Positions 1 through 9,915 of a stretch of 64,000 nt of DNA are shown piece by piece. The stretch's first letter is position 1. Every line of letters starts with the position of its first letter. The stretch comes from Crocinitomicaceae bacterium (GTDB lineage Bacteria; Bacteroidota; Bacteroidia; Flavobacteriales_D; Crocinitomicaceae). The position numbers were made by a program, and so were the translations under genes. The notes below the pieces were generated by a model. The model was not told the DNA's origin. It did no database searches and saw nothing but the letters and a program-made list of their open reading frames with translations. The DNA lies in NCBI GenBank assembly GCA_024643365.1, contig JAHENC010000019.1, positions 1-64,000 of the forward strand, given 5' to 3'.

Positions 1-66
1 ACCCTTAATTGCGGCTACATAGTAGTCTTGAAGTCCATTATCTGAAGTAAGTGTTACGATTTGCAT
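1..66 (-). CDS. SAM hydroxide adenosyltransferase (DUF62-like), N-terminal fragment running off the left edge
   Basis: Reverse strand from ATG at 66 reads MQIVTLTSDNGLQDYYVAAIKG, typical N-terminus of the SAM hydrolase family; truncated by the window edge. Confidence 0.7.
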   Translation of the reverse strand, partial: MQIVTLTSDNGLQDYYVAAIKG

Positions 67-157
67 GTCAAACAGAAATCAGTGTCCGCAGAAATTTATA
101 ATTTTACCAAAAGTAATCTAAATTAGAGTATCACCCTTGAACATACACTAAAATAAA

Positions 158-1147
158 TTGAATATAGGAAATCGACATATCGAAATTAACGGATTGAATC
201 CCGCGGAAATCTTTGGTGTTAACGATGCAAATTTGCGACACATCAAAACCTTCTTTCCGAAGTTGAAAATCACAGCCCGAGGAAATATGATTTCCCTGAA
301 TGGTGATGAAGAAGTAATGGATGAATTCGAACGAAAGTTCAATTTACTTGTTCAACATTACCATAAGTTCAATCATTTAACGGAAAACAATATCGATAAT
401 TTGATGTTGGAGGACGGTTCAAAATTACTTTCAAGCGATGATGGATCGGAGATTTTGGTTCATGGAAACGGCGGTGCTAAAATAAAAGCGCGCACGGTGA
501 ATCAAAAGAAGTTGGTACAGGCCGTGGATAAAGACGACATGGTATTTGCCGTTGGTCCTGCTGGAACCGGTAAGACATACACAGCTGTTGCTTTAGCTGT
601 TCGTGCATTGAAAGCGAAAGAAGTAAAACGCATTATTTTAACCAGGCCAGCAGTGGAAGCAGGGGAGAACCTTGGTTTCCTTCCTGGAGATTTAAAAGAA
701 AAACTGGACCCGTATTTGATGCCTTTGTATGATGCATTGCGAGACATGATTCCAGCTGAGAAATTGGCGGATATGATTGAATTTGGTGTCATCGAAATTG
801 CACCACTCGCTTTTATGCGTGGACGTACATTAGATAAGGCGTTTGTCATTTTGGATGAAGCACAGAATACGACCCAAATGCAGATGAAAATGTTTTTGAC
901 GCGTATGGGGATGACGGCAAAGTTTATCATTACGGGAGATATGTCCCAAGTTGATTTACCAAGTAAACAGCGTTCAGGATTAGCCTATGCTTTAGATGTT
1001 CTAAAGGATGTGGATGAAATCAGCGTAATTAGACTCGGACAAAGTGATGTCATAAGACACCGATTAGTAAAGAAAATTATCGAAGCATTCGATAAAGCAG
1101 AAATAGAGGCAAAAACACAAAAAGAACTAAAAGAAAAAAAAGAATGA
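158..1147 (+). CDS. PhoH family ATPase
   Basis: 329 aa; Walker [20 protein letters not shown], Walker [22 protein letters not shown] typical of PhoH; TTG start. Confidence 0.93.
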   Translation: MNIGNRHIEINGLNPAEIFGVNDANLRHIKTFFPKLKITARGNMISLNGDEEVMDEFERKFNLLVQHYHKFNHLTENNIDNLMLEDGSKLLSSDDGSEILVHGNGGAKIKARTVNQKKLVQAVDKDDMVFAVGPAGTGKTYTAVALAVRALKAKEVKRIILTRPAVEAGENLGFLPGDLKEKLDPYLMPLYDALRDMIPAEKLADMIEFGVIEIAPLAFMRGRTLDKAFVILDEAQNTTQMQMKMFLTRMGMTAKFIITGDMSQVDLPSKQRSGLAYALDVLKDVDEISVIRLGQSDVIRHRLVKKIIEAFDKAEIEAKTQKELKEKKE

Positions 1148-2088
1148 ACGCAATAACAGAGTCAAATTTTACATTCAAAGGACAAACGAACGTTTATCAT
1201 GGTAAAGTACGTGATGTGTATACCTTAGATAATGGTTTGTTGGTCATGGTGGCTTCTGATCGAATTTCTGCATTTGACCATATTTTACCGAAAGGAATTC
1301 CTTTTAAAGGACAGGTATTGAATCAAGTAGCAACCATGTTTTTGGATGCAACGAGAGACATTGTTCCAAATTGGCTAGTTGCCACACCGGATCCGAGTGT
1401 AGCCATTGGTTTAGCATGTGAACCCGTTCGTGTTGAAATGGTGATACGCGGATACCTTGCTGGACATTCAGCACGAGAATACAAATTAGGGAAACGCCTT
1501 TTATGCGGAGTCGTTCTTCCAGAAGGGATGAAAGAGAACGACCGCTTTCCTGAACCAATTATTACGCCTGCAACAAAAGCCGAAGAAGGACACGATGAAG
1601 ATATTTCCAGAGAGGATATTTTAGCGAAAGGAATTGTCCCACAAGCGATTTATGAAAAAATGGAAGCGTATACGCGTGCATTGTTTCAACGTGGAACGGA
1701 AATGGCTGCTGCTCGCGGATTAATTTTAGTCGATACGAAATATGAATTTGGGATTCGAAATGGAGAAGTAATCTTGATCGATGAAATCCATACTCCTGAT
1801 TCATCTCGTTACTTTTACAAAGATGGGTACGAGGAAAGACAAGCGAATGGAGAAGCACAAAAACAATTATCTAAAGAATTCGTTCGTCAATGGTTGATTG
1901 AAAACGATTTCCAAGGTCTTGATGGACAAAAAATGCCCTTCATGCCAGATGAATTTGTGTCAACAATCACGGATCGATACATTGAGCTCTATGAGAAAAT
2001 CACGGGAAATGCATTTGTGAAATCAGAAACATCAGACATTACACGCCGCATTCAAACAAATGTTGATTCATATTTGAATTCCTTGTAA
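1144..2088 (+). CDS. purC: Phosphoribosylaminoimidazole-succinocarboxamide synthase
   Basis: [47 protein letters not shown] motifs; 4-nt overlap with phoH. Confidence 0.95.
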   Translation: MNAITESNFTFKGQTNVYHGKVRDVYTLDNGLLVMVASDRISAFDHILPKGIPFKGQVLNQVATMFLDATRDIVPNWLVATPDPSVAIGLACEPVRVEMVIRGYLAGHSAREYKLGKRLLCGVVLPEGMKENDRFPEPIITPATKAEEGHDEDISREDILAKGIVPQAIYEKMEAYTRALFQRGTEMAAARGLILVDTKYEFGIRNGEVILIDEIHTPDSSRYFYKDGYEERQANGEAQKQLSKEFVRQWLIENDFQGLDGQKMPFMPDEFVSTITDRYIELYEKITGNAFVKSETSDITRRIQTNVDSYLNSL

Positions 2089-2198
2089 TTACAGTACCGT
2101 ATTTACGAATTAGTAGATTCAAAGATTAAGCCTTAATTTTGCTCAAATGACGCTGATTGTTTGGTTCTTTGGAATCCGTCAGCTGGATAAACGAAACT

Positions 2199-3014
2199 AT
2201 GTCAGTTCATTCAAACGTAAAAAAAGTAACCACGCACACGCTTCATGAAATGAAGAATGCGGGTCAAAAAATATCCATGTTAACGGCCTATGACTTTTCT
2301 ATGGCGCGTATTGTTGATGAAGCTGGAATCGATGTGATTTTAGTTGGAGATTCTGCATCAAATGTCATGGCCGGACACGAAACAACCTTGCCGATTACAT
2401 TGGATCAAATGATCTATCACGCATCCTCTGTTGTTCGTGCTGTCAAACGATCATTAGTGGTTGTTGATATGCCTTTCGGTTCCTACCAAGGAAATTCGAA
2501 GGAAGCGCTTTCGAGTGCCATTAAAATCATGAAAGAAACGGGCGGACATGCCGTTAAAATGGAAGGTGGACAAGAAATCAGTGAATCGATTGGGCGCATT
2601 TTAACTGCTGGAATTCCAGTCATGGGACATTTAGGACTGACTCCTCAATCCATCTATAGATTCGGAACGTATGTCGTTCGAGCGAAAGAGGAAGAGGAAG
2701 CACAGCGACTGATTGATGATGCAAAAGCATTGGAGGCAGTTGGATGTTTTGCGATTGTATTGGAAAAAATTCCTGCGCAATTAGCTGCACAAGTAGCAAA
2801 AATGGTCTCGATTCCGATCATTGGTATTGGAGCTGGAAATGGTGTAGATGGACAAGTACTGGTTGTACACGATATGTTGGGAATTAATAACGAATTCAAT
2901 CCGCGATTTTTACGTAAGTACAATAATTTGCATGAGCAAATGATGAATTCGTTCCAAGCGTATATCAAAGATGTGCAGTCTGGCGATTTTCCAAATGAAT
3001 CAGAACAATATTAA
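2199..3014 (+). CDS. panB: 3-methyl-2-oxobutanoate hydroxymethyltransferase
   Basis: [67 protein letters not shown]. Internal ATG at 2199 ([15 protein letters not shown]) preferred over ORF-track start 2157. Confidence 0.94.
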   Translation: MSVHSNVKKVTTHTLHEMKNAGQKISMLTAYDFSMARIVDEAGIDVILVGDSASNVMAGHETTLPITLDQMIYHASSVVRAVKRSLVVVDMPFGSYQGNSKEALSSAIKIMKETGGHAVKMEGGQEISESIGRILTAGIPVMGHLGLTPQSIYRFGTYVVRAKEEEEAQRLIDDAKALEAVGCFAIVLEKIPAQLAAQVAKMVSIPIIGIGAGNGVDGQVLVVHDMLGINNEFNPRFLRKYNNLHEQMMNSFQAYIKDVQSGDFPNESEQY

Positions 3015-3017
3015 TAG

Positions 3018-4058
3018 ATGAGGTTCTTCTTGGTTGTTCTTTTGCTAAGTCTTGCTTCTTGTTCGAATCGAGAGAAGCAAAGTCAACAAACGAAATCAAC
3101 AGGAGTCAATCTCTGTCGCCACAGTACTTACCTAGGCGTGTTTAAAACAAAAAACGGGTACTTGATCCGCATTCAACATCCGGATAATAAGAATAAACGT
3201 TTTCAGTTTTACGTGAGCAATGCAGCACAACATTTGGCTGTTTTGTCGTCCACGCACATTGGCATGTTGTCAGCATTAAACGAGGAGAAAAGAATCGCCG
3301 CAATTACGGATATCCGCTATGTATATAGTCCACTTGTTAAAAAACGATTCAAGCAAAAGCACATTGTAGCCTTGCAAAACGAACAAACAATGTCGGTGGA
3401 CCAATTGCTGCGTTCAAAGTCTGAATACGTCATTTATAGTGCTTTCTCTGGTGCTTTTTCTCAAGAACAACGTTTGGAAAAATTAGGTATTCATTGTATT
3501 CCAAACTTTGATTGGCGAGAACAAACAGCATTGGGAAGAGCAGAATGGTTCTTGTTATTTGGCGCTTTGACGGGAAAGTTATCGGAATCCATTGAGCTAT
3601 TTAAGTCCATCGAAAAGGCGTATAATCAAGCGAAGAAGTCAAGCGTGAATTCGAAAGAAATGATTTCAGGGAATGTCACTGGTGATTTTTGGTATGCCCC
3701 AGCAGGACAGAGTTTTATGGCAGAAATATTTAAGAACTCTGGGTTGAATTATCTCTATTGCCAAACCAAAGGAACAGGAAGTTTGGCTTATTCTATGGAG
3801 AAAATCATGAAGGATGGATCAAATGTAAAAATATGGTTGAATCCAGGATTTTCATCAAAAAAGGAAATCGTTCAAGTAAATCCGAAAGCGAAATACTTGC
3901 CATTTTTCAAGGATGCTAAACTATTTTGTTACACGCATGATGGAAATAAGTTTTGGGAAATGAGTACCTTACGTCCAGATTGGTTAATGGAAGATTTGGC
4001 TCAAATTGCAGCTGGAAAAACCACTAAGAACCTTCATTTTTACAAAGAAGTGAAATGA
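3018..4058 (+). CDS. ABC transporter substrate-binding lipoprotein (iron-complex/cobalamin BtuF-like)
   Basis: Lipobox LLSLASCS, TroA-type binding-protein pattern; directly followed by FecCD permease and ATPase. Confidence 0.85.
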   Translation: MRFFLVVLLLSLASCSNREKQSQQTKSTGVNLCRHSTYLGVFKTKNGYLIRIQHPDNKNKRFQFYVSNAAQHLAVLSSTHIGMLSALNEEKRIAAITDIRYVYSPLVKKRFKQKHIVALQNEQTMSVDQLLRSKSEYVIYSAFSGAFSQEQRLEKLGIHCIPNFDWREQTALGRAEWFLLFGALTGKLSESIELFKSIEKAYNQAKKSSVNSKEMISGNVTGDFWYAPAGQSFMAEIFKNSGLNYLYCQTKGTGSLAYSMEKIMKDGSNVKIWLNPGFSSKKEIVQVNPKAKYLPFFKDAKLFCYTHDGNKFWEMSTLRPDWLMEDLAQIAAGKTTKNLHFYKEVK

Positions 4059-5050
4059 AAGATTGGAGTTTGAAATGGATGTTCATCTGTTTGCTGTGTT
4101 TTTTACCACTGGCAATGTACCTTCATTTGATTTCTGGTCAAATTGAAATTTCATTTTCATCGTATTTCGATTCCATCTTGAACTTTGATTCCAAAAATAC
4201 CAGTCAAGTATTGGTGAGAGAATTTAGAATACCACGTCTATTCATGGCAATAATGGCTGGTGCAGGATTGTCTTTGTCAGGAATGTTCATGCAGACTTTA
4301 TTTAAAAATCCGTTAGCCGGTCCGTATGTTCTTGGAATAAATTCGGGAGCTAGTTTGCTGATTGCATTGAGTTTGATGACAGGTGTACAATTTTTTCAAT
4401 CGAATTTTGGATTAATTGGAACGGCATTGATCGGCGCATTTGCAGCTGGACTCTTAATGATGTTGATTGCTCAACGTTTAAAATCTCAGATAACCTTGTT
4501 GTTAGTTGGATTGATGTTTGGGAGTTTTACGTCTGCCATTGTTTCCATACTGGAATCATTTGCAGGTGCGGAATCCTTGAAATCTTATACGATGTGGTCA
4601 ATGGGATCCCTACAACAGGTGGAATTCGGTCAACTGGGAATCATTTTACTCATTTTTACTTCTGGAATTGTTGCCTCATTTCTTTTAGTGAAACCACTGA
4701 ATATGCTCGTGATAGGGGAGAAGTCTGCAGCATTACTTGGCTTGCCGATTAAATCGATACGTATGTTTGTCCTTTTGTTAACAGCTTTGTTTGCCGGATT
4801 AATCACGGCGTTTTGTGGTCCGATTGCATTTGTTGGTATTGCGATACCAAATTTGACGCGTATTTTATTCCAAACGACGAATCACCGGTATTTAATTATT
4901 GGAAACATGTTGATTGGTGCCATTTTTCTTTTGTTAACTGATGCGTTCATTCAGGTATTGGAAGGACATTTAAGTATTCCATTGAATGCGCTTACTTCGA
5001 TTATCGGTGCGCCATTTGTCGTATTCTTGCTAATCCGTAAACTGAGATGA
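4055..5050 (+). CDS. FecCD/BtuC family ABC transporter permease
   Basis: REFRIPRLFMAIMAGAGLSLSGMFMQTLFKNPLAGPYVLGINSGA, CGPIAFVGIAIPNLTRI. Confidence 0.92.
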   Translation: MKDWSLKWMFICLLCFLPLAMYLHLISGQIEISFSSYFDSILNFDSKNTSQVLVREFRIPRLFMAIMAGAGLSLSGMFMQTLFKNPLAGPYVLGINSGASLLIALSLMTGVQFFQSNFGLIGTALIGAFAAGLLMMLIAQRLKSQITLLLVGLMFGSFTSAIVSILESFAGAESLKSYTMWSMGSLQQVEFGQLGIILLIFTSGIVASFLLVKPLNMLVIGEKSAALLGLPIKSIRMFVLLLTALFAGLITAFCGPIAFVGIAIPNLTRILFQTTNHRYLIIGNMLIGAIFLLLTDAFIQVLEGHLSIPLNALTSIIGAPFVVFLLIRKLR

Positions 5051-5742
5051 TCCGTATTACTAGACTGAGTATTGGCTATAGTAAAGAGTTGTTATCCGCA
5101 GATAATCTTGTATTAGCGGCAGGTAAAGTCTATGCGCTTGTTGGAAGAAACGGAATTGGGAAATCTACGTTTATCCAAACTATTTCGGGAATTCAAAAGC
5201 AATTAGCTGGTGAAATCGCGATTATGGAAAAATCAATACATGGTTTAAGTCCGATGGAAATAGCTGAAACTATAGCTCTTGTGGATACACGTTTTGAAGG
5301 AGTAGAGTATTTACAGGTGAAGGATTACTTAGCGTTAGGAAGAGCTCCATTTACGGATGCTTTTGGACGTATGGATTCAAAAGATTGGCGAATCGTTGAA
5401 GAGGTGGCTCTCGATTTAGGTATCCAACATCTCCTAGAAAAAAATACGGATCAAATAAGCGATGGAGAACGTCAGCTTTGTTCGGTTGGACGTGCATTCG
5501 TTCAGGAAACACCGGTGATACTATTGGACGAGCCAACGGCATTTTTAGATTACATCAATCGTAAAAAACTATTGGAGTTATTGGTGCGTTTAGCACGTGA
5601 AAAAAACAAATGCATCTTATTATCCACACATGATTTAGATTTATGTTTGGATCAGAAGGTTCCTTTTATGTTGGCTGCTCATGGTACTTTAAGTATACAC
5701 AACACGTTGAGTAAAGAAGCAATTATCGAGTCAATGTCTTAA
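5047..5742 (+). CDS. ABC transporter ATP-binding protein (iron-complex/cobalamin type)
   Basis: Walker A GRNGIGKST, signature ISDGERQL, Walker B VILLDEPTAFLD. Confidence 0.93.
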   Translation: MIRITRLSIGYSKELLSADNLVLAAGKVYALVGRNGIGKSTFIQTISGIQKQLAGEIAIMEKSIHGLSPMEIAETIALVDTRFEGVEYLQVKDYLALGRAPFTDAFGRMDSKDWRIVEEVALDLGIQHLLEKNTDQISDGERQLCSVGRAFVQETPVILLDEPTAFLDYINRKKLLELLVRLAREKNKCILLSTHDLDLCLDQKVPFMLAAHGTLSIHNTLSKEAIIESMS

Positions 5743-5749
5743 AATCAAA

Positions 5750-5774
5750 AAAGGTCAACAAACGTTGACCTTTC
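5750..5774. terminator. Bidirectional intrinsic terminator between the ABC operon and frr
   Basis: AAAAGGTCAACAAACGTTGACCTTT perfect hairpin between convergent genes. Confidence 0.75.
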
Positions 5775-5792
5775 ACTTTTTATTTGAACAGT

Positions 5793-6356
5793 TTAGACTG
5801 TCATGATATCTTTTTCTTTTAATTCAACTAATTCGTCAATACTTTTAATTGCTGCGTTAGTGATTTTTTGAACTTCGTCCTCGGCGCCTTTAGCTAGGTC
5901 TTCAGAAAGTCCGTCATTCTTTAATTCTTTAATCATGTCTATCGCGTCCTTTCGGTTATTTCGGATACCTACTTTCGCATTTTCCGCTTCCGCCTTCGCA
6001 CGTTTCACTAAATCACGACGACGTTCTTCCGTTAAAGGTGGTACAGTAATGATTAATTGTTCACCATTATTCTGTGGATTCAATCCAAGGTTAGAATTGA
6101 TGATTCCGCGTGCAATTTCGTTTAGCATGGCTTTCTCCCAAGGTTGAACTAAAATTGTTCGTGCATCAGAAGTGTTGACGTTCGCTACTTGTTGCAAGGG
6201 TGTCATGGAACCATAATAATCCACCATAACGCCTCCTAGCATAGCAGGAGAGGCCTTTCCAGCACGTATTTTAACGAGTTCTGTTTCGAAGTGACTAATG
6301 GTTTTGCTATTGGAAACCTTAAAGTCATCATAAATCATAGTTAGTTCTTCCGTCAT
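5793..6356 (-). CDS. frr: Ribosome recycling factor
   Basis: LVKIRAGKASPAMLGGVMVDYYGSMTPLQQVANV, PPLTEERRRDLVKRAK. Confidence 0.96.
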   Translation of the reverse strand: MTEELTMIYDDFKVSNSKTISHFETELVKIRAGKASPAMLGGVMVDYYGSMTPLQQVANVNTSDARTILVQPWEKAMLNEIARGIINSNLGLNPQNNGEQLIITVPPLTEERRRDLVKRAKAEAENAKVGIRNNRKDAIDMIKELKNDGLSEDLAKGAEDEVQKITNAAIKSIDELVELKEKDIMTV

Positions 6357-6362
6357 CTCTTT

Positions 6363-7070
6363 TTAATTACAAACGATTGTTCCTACTTTTTCACCAGACA
6401 TTAATTTTTTCAAATTACCTACGGTGTCCATATCAAATACGATAATGGGTAAATTATTTTCTTTACAAAGGGTAAACGCAGTGAGGTCCATTACGTTCAA
6501 ACCTTTTGAGTATACTTCATCAAAGGATATTTGACTGTATTTCGTTGCTGTTTTATCTTTTTCTGGATCAGCTGTATAGATTCCATCTACACGTGTTCCT
6601 TTCAAAATCACTTCTGCGTTGATTTCAATTGCTCTCAATGAAGCTGCTGAATCTGTTGTGAAGAATGGATTCCCTGTTCCAGCGCCAAAAATTACTACGC
6701 GTCCTTTTTCTAAATGACGAACAGCGCGACGACGAACAAAAGGTTCAGCGATTTCTTTCATTTCGATGGCGGAGAGTAAACGCGTTTTCACTCCGTTGGA
6801 TTCCAATGCTGATTGCAGGGCCATAGAGTTAATCATAGTAGCTAGCATTCCCATGTAATCACCATGAGTACGATCCATCCCACCTTCTTCGGCTTGAACT
6901 CCACGAAAGATATTCCCACCACCGATCACAATTGCTACTTCAACACCCATTTCATGCAATTCTTTAATTTGAACGGCATAGCTATTGATTCGCTGATTGT
7001 CAATTCCAAATTGTTTAGTTCCCATTAGGGATTCACCACTTAATTTTAGAAGGATACGTTTATAGGTCAT
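6363..7070 (-). CDS. pyrH: UMP kinase
   Basis: [44 protein letters not shown]; internal ATG 7070 preferred. Confidence 0.96.
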   Translation of the reverse strand: MTYKRILLKLSGESLMGTKQFGIDNQRINSYAVQIKELHEMGVEVAIVIGGGNIFRGVQAEEGGMDRTHGDYMGMLATMINSMALQSALESNGVKTRLLSAIEMKEIAEPFVRRRAVRHLEKGRVVIFGAGTGNPFFTTDSAASLRAIEINAEVILKGTRVDGIYTADPEKDKTATKYSQISFDEVYSKGLNVMDLTAFTLCKENNLPIIVFDMDTVGNLKKLMSGEKVGTIVCN

Positions 7071-7125
7071 GTTGTTAAGGATTGAGCAAATATACAAATC
7101 GTTTACTTAGGTTAATTTTAAACAC

Positions 7126-7158
7126 AAAAAAAAAGCTATCAAACGATAGCTTTTTTTT
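7126..7158 (-). terminator. Intrinsic terminator downstream of tsf
   Basis: AAAAAAAGCTATC-AAAC-GATAGCTTTTTTT hairpin with U-tract in both orientations. Confidence 0.8.
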
Positions 7159-7164
7159 AAAATA

Positions 7165-7998
7165 TTAACTTAAGGAGAATCGTTTAAAGTCGGTGACTGT
7201 TAAATCTTTCTCAGTGCTGTTTAAGAACTGTTCTACGGTCATTTTATTGTCGCGAACAAATGCTTGACTTAATAACGTATTTTCTTGGAAGAATTTATTC
7301 AATCGACCCAAGGCAATTTTCTCAGCCATTTCAGCTGGTTTACCTTCTTGGATAGCCAAATCTTTTCCAACTTCAATTTCACGTTCGATTGTACGAGCAT
7401 CAACACCGTCTTTATCGATAGCGATTGGATTCATTGCAGCCACTTGCATGGCAACTTGTCTTCCAGCCTCAGCGATATCTGCTGCTGTTCCAGCGCTCAA
7501 TCCAACTAATGTTGCTAATTGATTACCTGGGTGGTTGTAAGCAACAACGAAATTTCCGTTGATTACTGCGTAACCTGAAAGATCTAATTTCTCTCCAACT
7601 ACTCCAACTTGTTCAGTGATTTTTTCTTCTACGGTTAAACGTGCATCATAAGGAAGAGCTTTCAACTCTTCAACAGTTGCAGGAAGTTTATCTAAAGCGA
7701 TGTCAACTAAGGATTGAACCATTGCAACATAACCGTCGTTTTTAGCAACGAAATCTGTTTCGCAATTAAGTGTTAAAATAACACCTGATTTTCCGTTTGC
7801 AGAAGCTTGAGCGATAATCACACCTTCTTTTGCATCGTTATCACCGCGTTTCGCAGCAATTTTTTGTCCTTTTTTACGTAGAATGTCTACAGCTGCTTCA
7901 AAATCACCATTAGCTTCAACTAATGCATTTTTGCAGTCCATCATTCCAGCGCCTGTTTGTTGACGCAATTTGTTTACATCTGAAGCTGTAATAGCCAT
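7165..7998 (-). CDS. tsf: Elongation factor Ts
   Basis: MAITASDVNKLRQQTGAGMMDCKNALVEANGDFEAAVDILRKKG; CETDFVAKND. Confidence 0.97.
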   Translation of the reverse strand: MAITASDVNKLRQQTGAGMMDCKNALVEANGDFEAAVDILRKKGQKIAAKRGDNDAKEGVIIAQASANGKSGVILTLNCETDFVAKNDGYVAMVQSLVDIALDKLPATVEELKALPYDARLTVEEKITEQVGVVGEKLDLSGYAVINGNFVVAYNHPGNQLATLVGLSAGTAADIAEAGRQVAMQVAAMNPIAIDKDGVDARTIEREIEVGKDLAIQEGKPAEMAEKIALGRLNKFFQENTLLSQAFVRDNKMTVEQFLNSTEKDLTVTDFKRFSLS

Positions 7999-8020
7999 GA
8001 CTTTTATTTTTTAGAATTAA

Positions 8021-8854
8021 TTATTCAGCTGAATTTTCTGTAGCTTCTGCTGCTGGAGTTTCTTCAACAACTGCTGCTGCTTCAACAACCGGAGCCGCTT
8101 CAACAATTGGAGCTGCTTCAACAACTGGTGCAGTTGCATCTGTTGCCTCTTCACCTGCTTTTAAGTTTTTACGATCTTCTAATCCTTCGCGAATAGCTTC
8201 ACAAATTTGATCCATGATTAATGCAATTGATTTCGTTGCATCATCGTTAGCTGGAATAGGGAAGTCAACTAATTTAGGGTTAGAGTTTGTATCTACCATT
8301 GCGAAAGTTGGGATGTTCAAACGACGAGCCTCAGCTAATGCAATGTGTTCTTTTAAGATATCGATAATGAAAATTGCTGCTGGTTGACGAGTCATGTCAG
8401 CAATAGAACCAAACGTTTTCTCCAATTTCTCGCGTTGACGAGTTTTGAATAATTTCTCACGTTTGTTTAATGTCTCCCAAGAACCATCTGACTTCATTTT
8501 GTCAATCATGGCCATTTTACGGATAGACTTACGTGTTGTTTGGAAGTTTGTTAACATACCACCTGTCCAACGTTCTGTTACAAATGGCATATTTACTTTC
8601 GCTACACGCTCAGAAACGATTTCTTTCGCTTGTTTTTTTGTAGCAACAAATAATACTTTTTTACCAGACTTCGCAATTTGTTTCATTGCTGCACAAGCTT
8701 GATCCAAATGAACCATCGTTTTGTTCAAATCGATGATGTGGATACCTTTTTTCTCTTCAAAAATGTATGGAGCCATTGCTGGGTTCCATTTTCTTTTCAA
8801 GTGACCAAAGTGAACACCTGCTTCTAATAAAGTTTCAAATTTTAATTTAGACAT
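8021..8854 (-). CDS. rpsB: 30S ribosomal protein S2 with extended Ala/Val/Glu C-terminal tail
   Basis: LLEAGVHFGHLKRKWNPAMAPYIFEEKKGIHIIDLNKT; tail PVVEAAPIVEAAPVVEAAAVVEETPAAEATENSAE. Confidence 0.96.
   Translation of the reverse strand: MSKLKFETLLEAGVHFGHLKRKWNPAMAPYIFEEKKGIHIIDLNKTMVHLDQACAAMKQIAKSGKKVLFVATKKQAKEIVSERVAKVNMPFVTERWTGGMLTNFQTTRKSIRKMAMIDKMKSDGSWETLNKREKLFKTRQREKLEKTFGSIADMTRQPAAIFIIDILKEHIALAEARRLNIPTFAMVDTNSNPKLVDFPIPANDDATKSIALIMDQICEAIREGLEDRKNLKAGEEATDATAPVVEAAPIVEAAPVVEAAAVVEETPAAEATENSAE
8061..8132. repeat. Four imperfect 18-nt tandem repeats in the 3' end of rpsB
   Basis: TCTTCAACAACTGCTGCT / GCTTCAACAACCGGAGCC / GCTTCAACAATTGGAGCT / GCTTCAACAACTGGTGCA read on + strand. 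Confidence 0.85.
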
Positions 8855-8965
8855 ATTTTGTTTTTGTTTACGTTCCTAATAGATTGAGTTAAGCAACGAA
8901 GGAGGGACAACCAATGATTGTAGGTACTCCAACGTTTGGATGCTAAACAATGTAGTTCTCGATGA

Positions 8966-9352
8966 TTAACGTTTAGAGAACTGGAATTTCTTACGTGCTT
9001 TCGGTTGACCTGGTTTCTTACGCTCTACCATTCTTGGATCACGTGTCATCAAGCCTTCTGCTTTCAATAATGGTTTGTAATCAGCTGATAACTCAACAAG
9101 CGCTCTTGAAATACCCAAACGGATTGCTTCCGCCTGACCATTAATTCCACCACCCATTACGTTCACTTTAATGTCGTATTGACCTACAGTGTCAGTTAAA
9201 ATAAATGGTTGGTTGATTTTCGCTTGAAGTACATCAATTGGAAACATTACCTTCATTTCTTTTTTATTCACAACGATTTTCCCGTCACCTTTTGACATGT
9301 AAACGCGAGCAACCGCTGTTTTTCTTCTTCCTAAAGCATTAATTACTTCCAT
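8966..9352 (-). CDS. rpsI: 30S ribosomal protein S9
   Basis: NALGRRKTAVARVYMSKGDGKIVVN ... TRDPRMVERKKPGQPKARKKFQFSKR. Confidence 0.97.
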   Translation of the reverse strand: MEVINALGRRKTAVARVYMSKGDGKIVVNKKEMKVMFPIDVLQAKINQPFILTDTVGQYDIKVNVMGGGINGQAEAIRLGISRALVELSADYKPLLKAEGLMTRDPRMVERKKPGQPKARKKFQFSKR

Positions 9353-9357
9353 GATTC

Positions 9358-9813
9358 TTATTTGAGTGTATCAAGATTTAATAACTGAGGTTGTTGAGCT
9401 TCATGTTTGTGCTCTCCACCTTTGTAAACTTTTAAATTGGTGAACAATTGTCGACCAAGTGTATTTTTAGGTAACATACCTTTTATCGCTTTCTCGATCA
9501 AACGCTCAGGATGTTTTTTCAACATATCTTCTGCTGAAGTAAAACGTTGTCCACCTGGATATCCAGAGAAACGAACGTATTCTTTGTTCTCCAACTTCGT
9601 TCCTGAAAATGCCACCTTCTCTGCGTTGATGACAATCACATTGTCGCCACAATCCGCATGCGGAGTATAACAGGTTTTGTATTTTCCACGGATAACTTTA
9701 GCCACTTTACTAGCTAATCTACCTACTGTTTGACCTTCTGCATCTACAACGAACCACTTTTTGTCAGCGGTTTCTGTGTTGCCTGATAACGTTCTGTAAC
9801 TTAATGTATTCAC
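9358..9813 (-). CDS. rplM: 50S ribosomal protein L13 (GTG start)
   Basis: KKWFVVDAEGQTVGRLASKVAKVIRGKYKTCYTPHADCGDNVIVINAEKVAFSGTK. Confidence 0.97.
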   Translation of the reverse strand: MNTLSYRTLSGNTETADKKWFVVDAEGQTVGRLASKVAKVIRGKYKTCYTPHADCGDNVIVINAEKVAFSGTKLENKEYVRFSGYPGGQRFTSAEDMLKKHPERLIEKAIKGMLPKNTLGRQLFTNLKVYKGGEHKHEAQQPQLLNLDTLK

Positions 9814-9861
9814 GGTACTTTTTATTAAATAAAAAACGAATAAACCCTAAAATTAGGGGTG

Positions 9862-9869
9862 CAAAGATA
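9862..9869 (-). promoter_or_regulatory. Bacteroidota -7 box (TATCTTTG) for rplM operon
   Basis: Reverse strand TATCTTTG, 48 nt upstream of the rplM GTG. Confidence 0.6.
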
Positions 9870-9915
9870 CAACTATTGTGATTAAATACAAATGAAAAGT
9901 GAAAAAAAGAAGAAT

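Noticed and set aside
502-930. 142-aa antisense ORF inside phoH
   Set aside because: Lies wholly opposite a strongly supported PhoH ATPase; composition is a codon-bias shadow with no recognisable domain.
8061-8132. Short tandem repeats considered as a CRISPR-like array
   Set aside because: 18-nt units are contiguous without spacers and encode the rpsB tail in frame.
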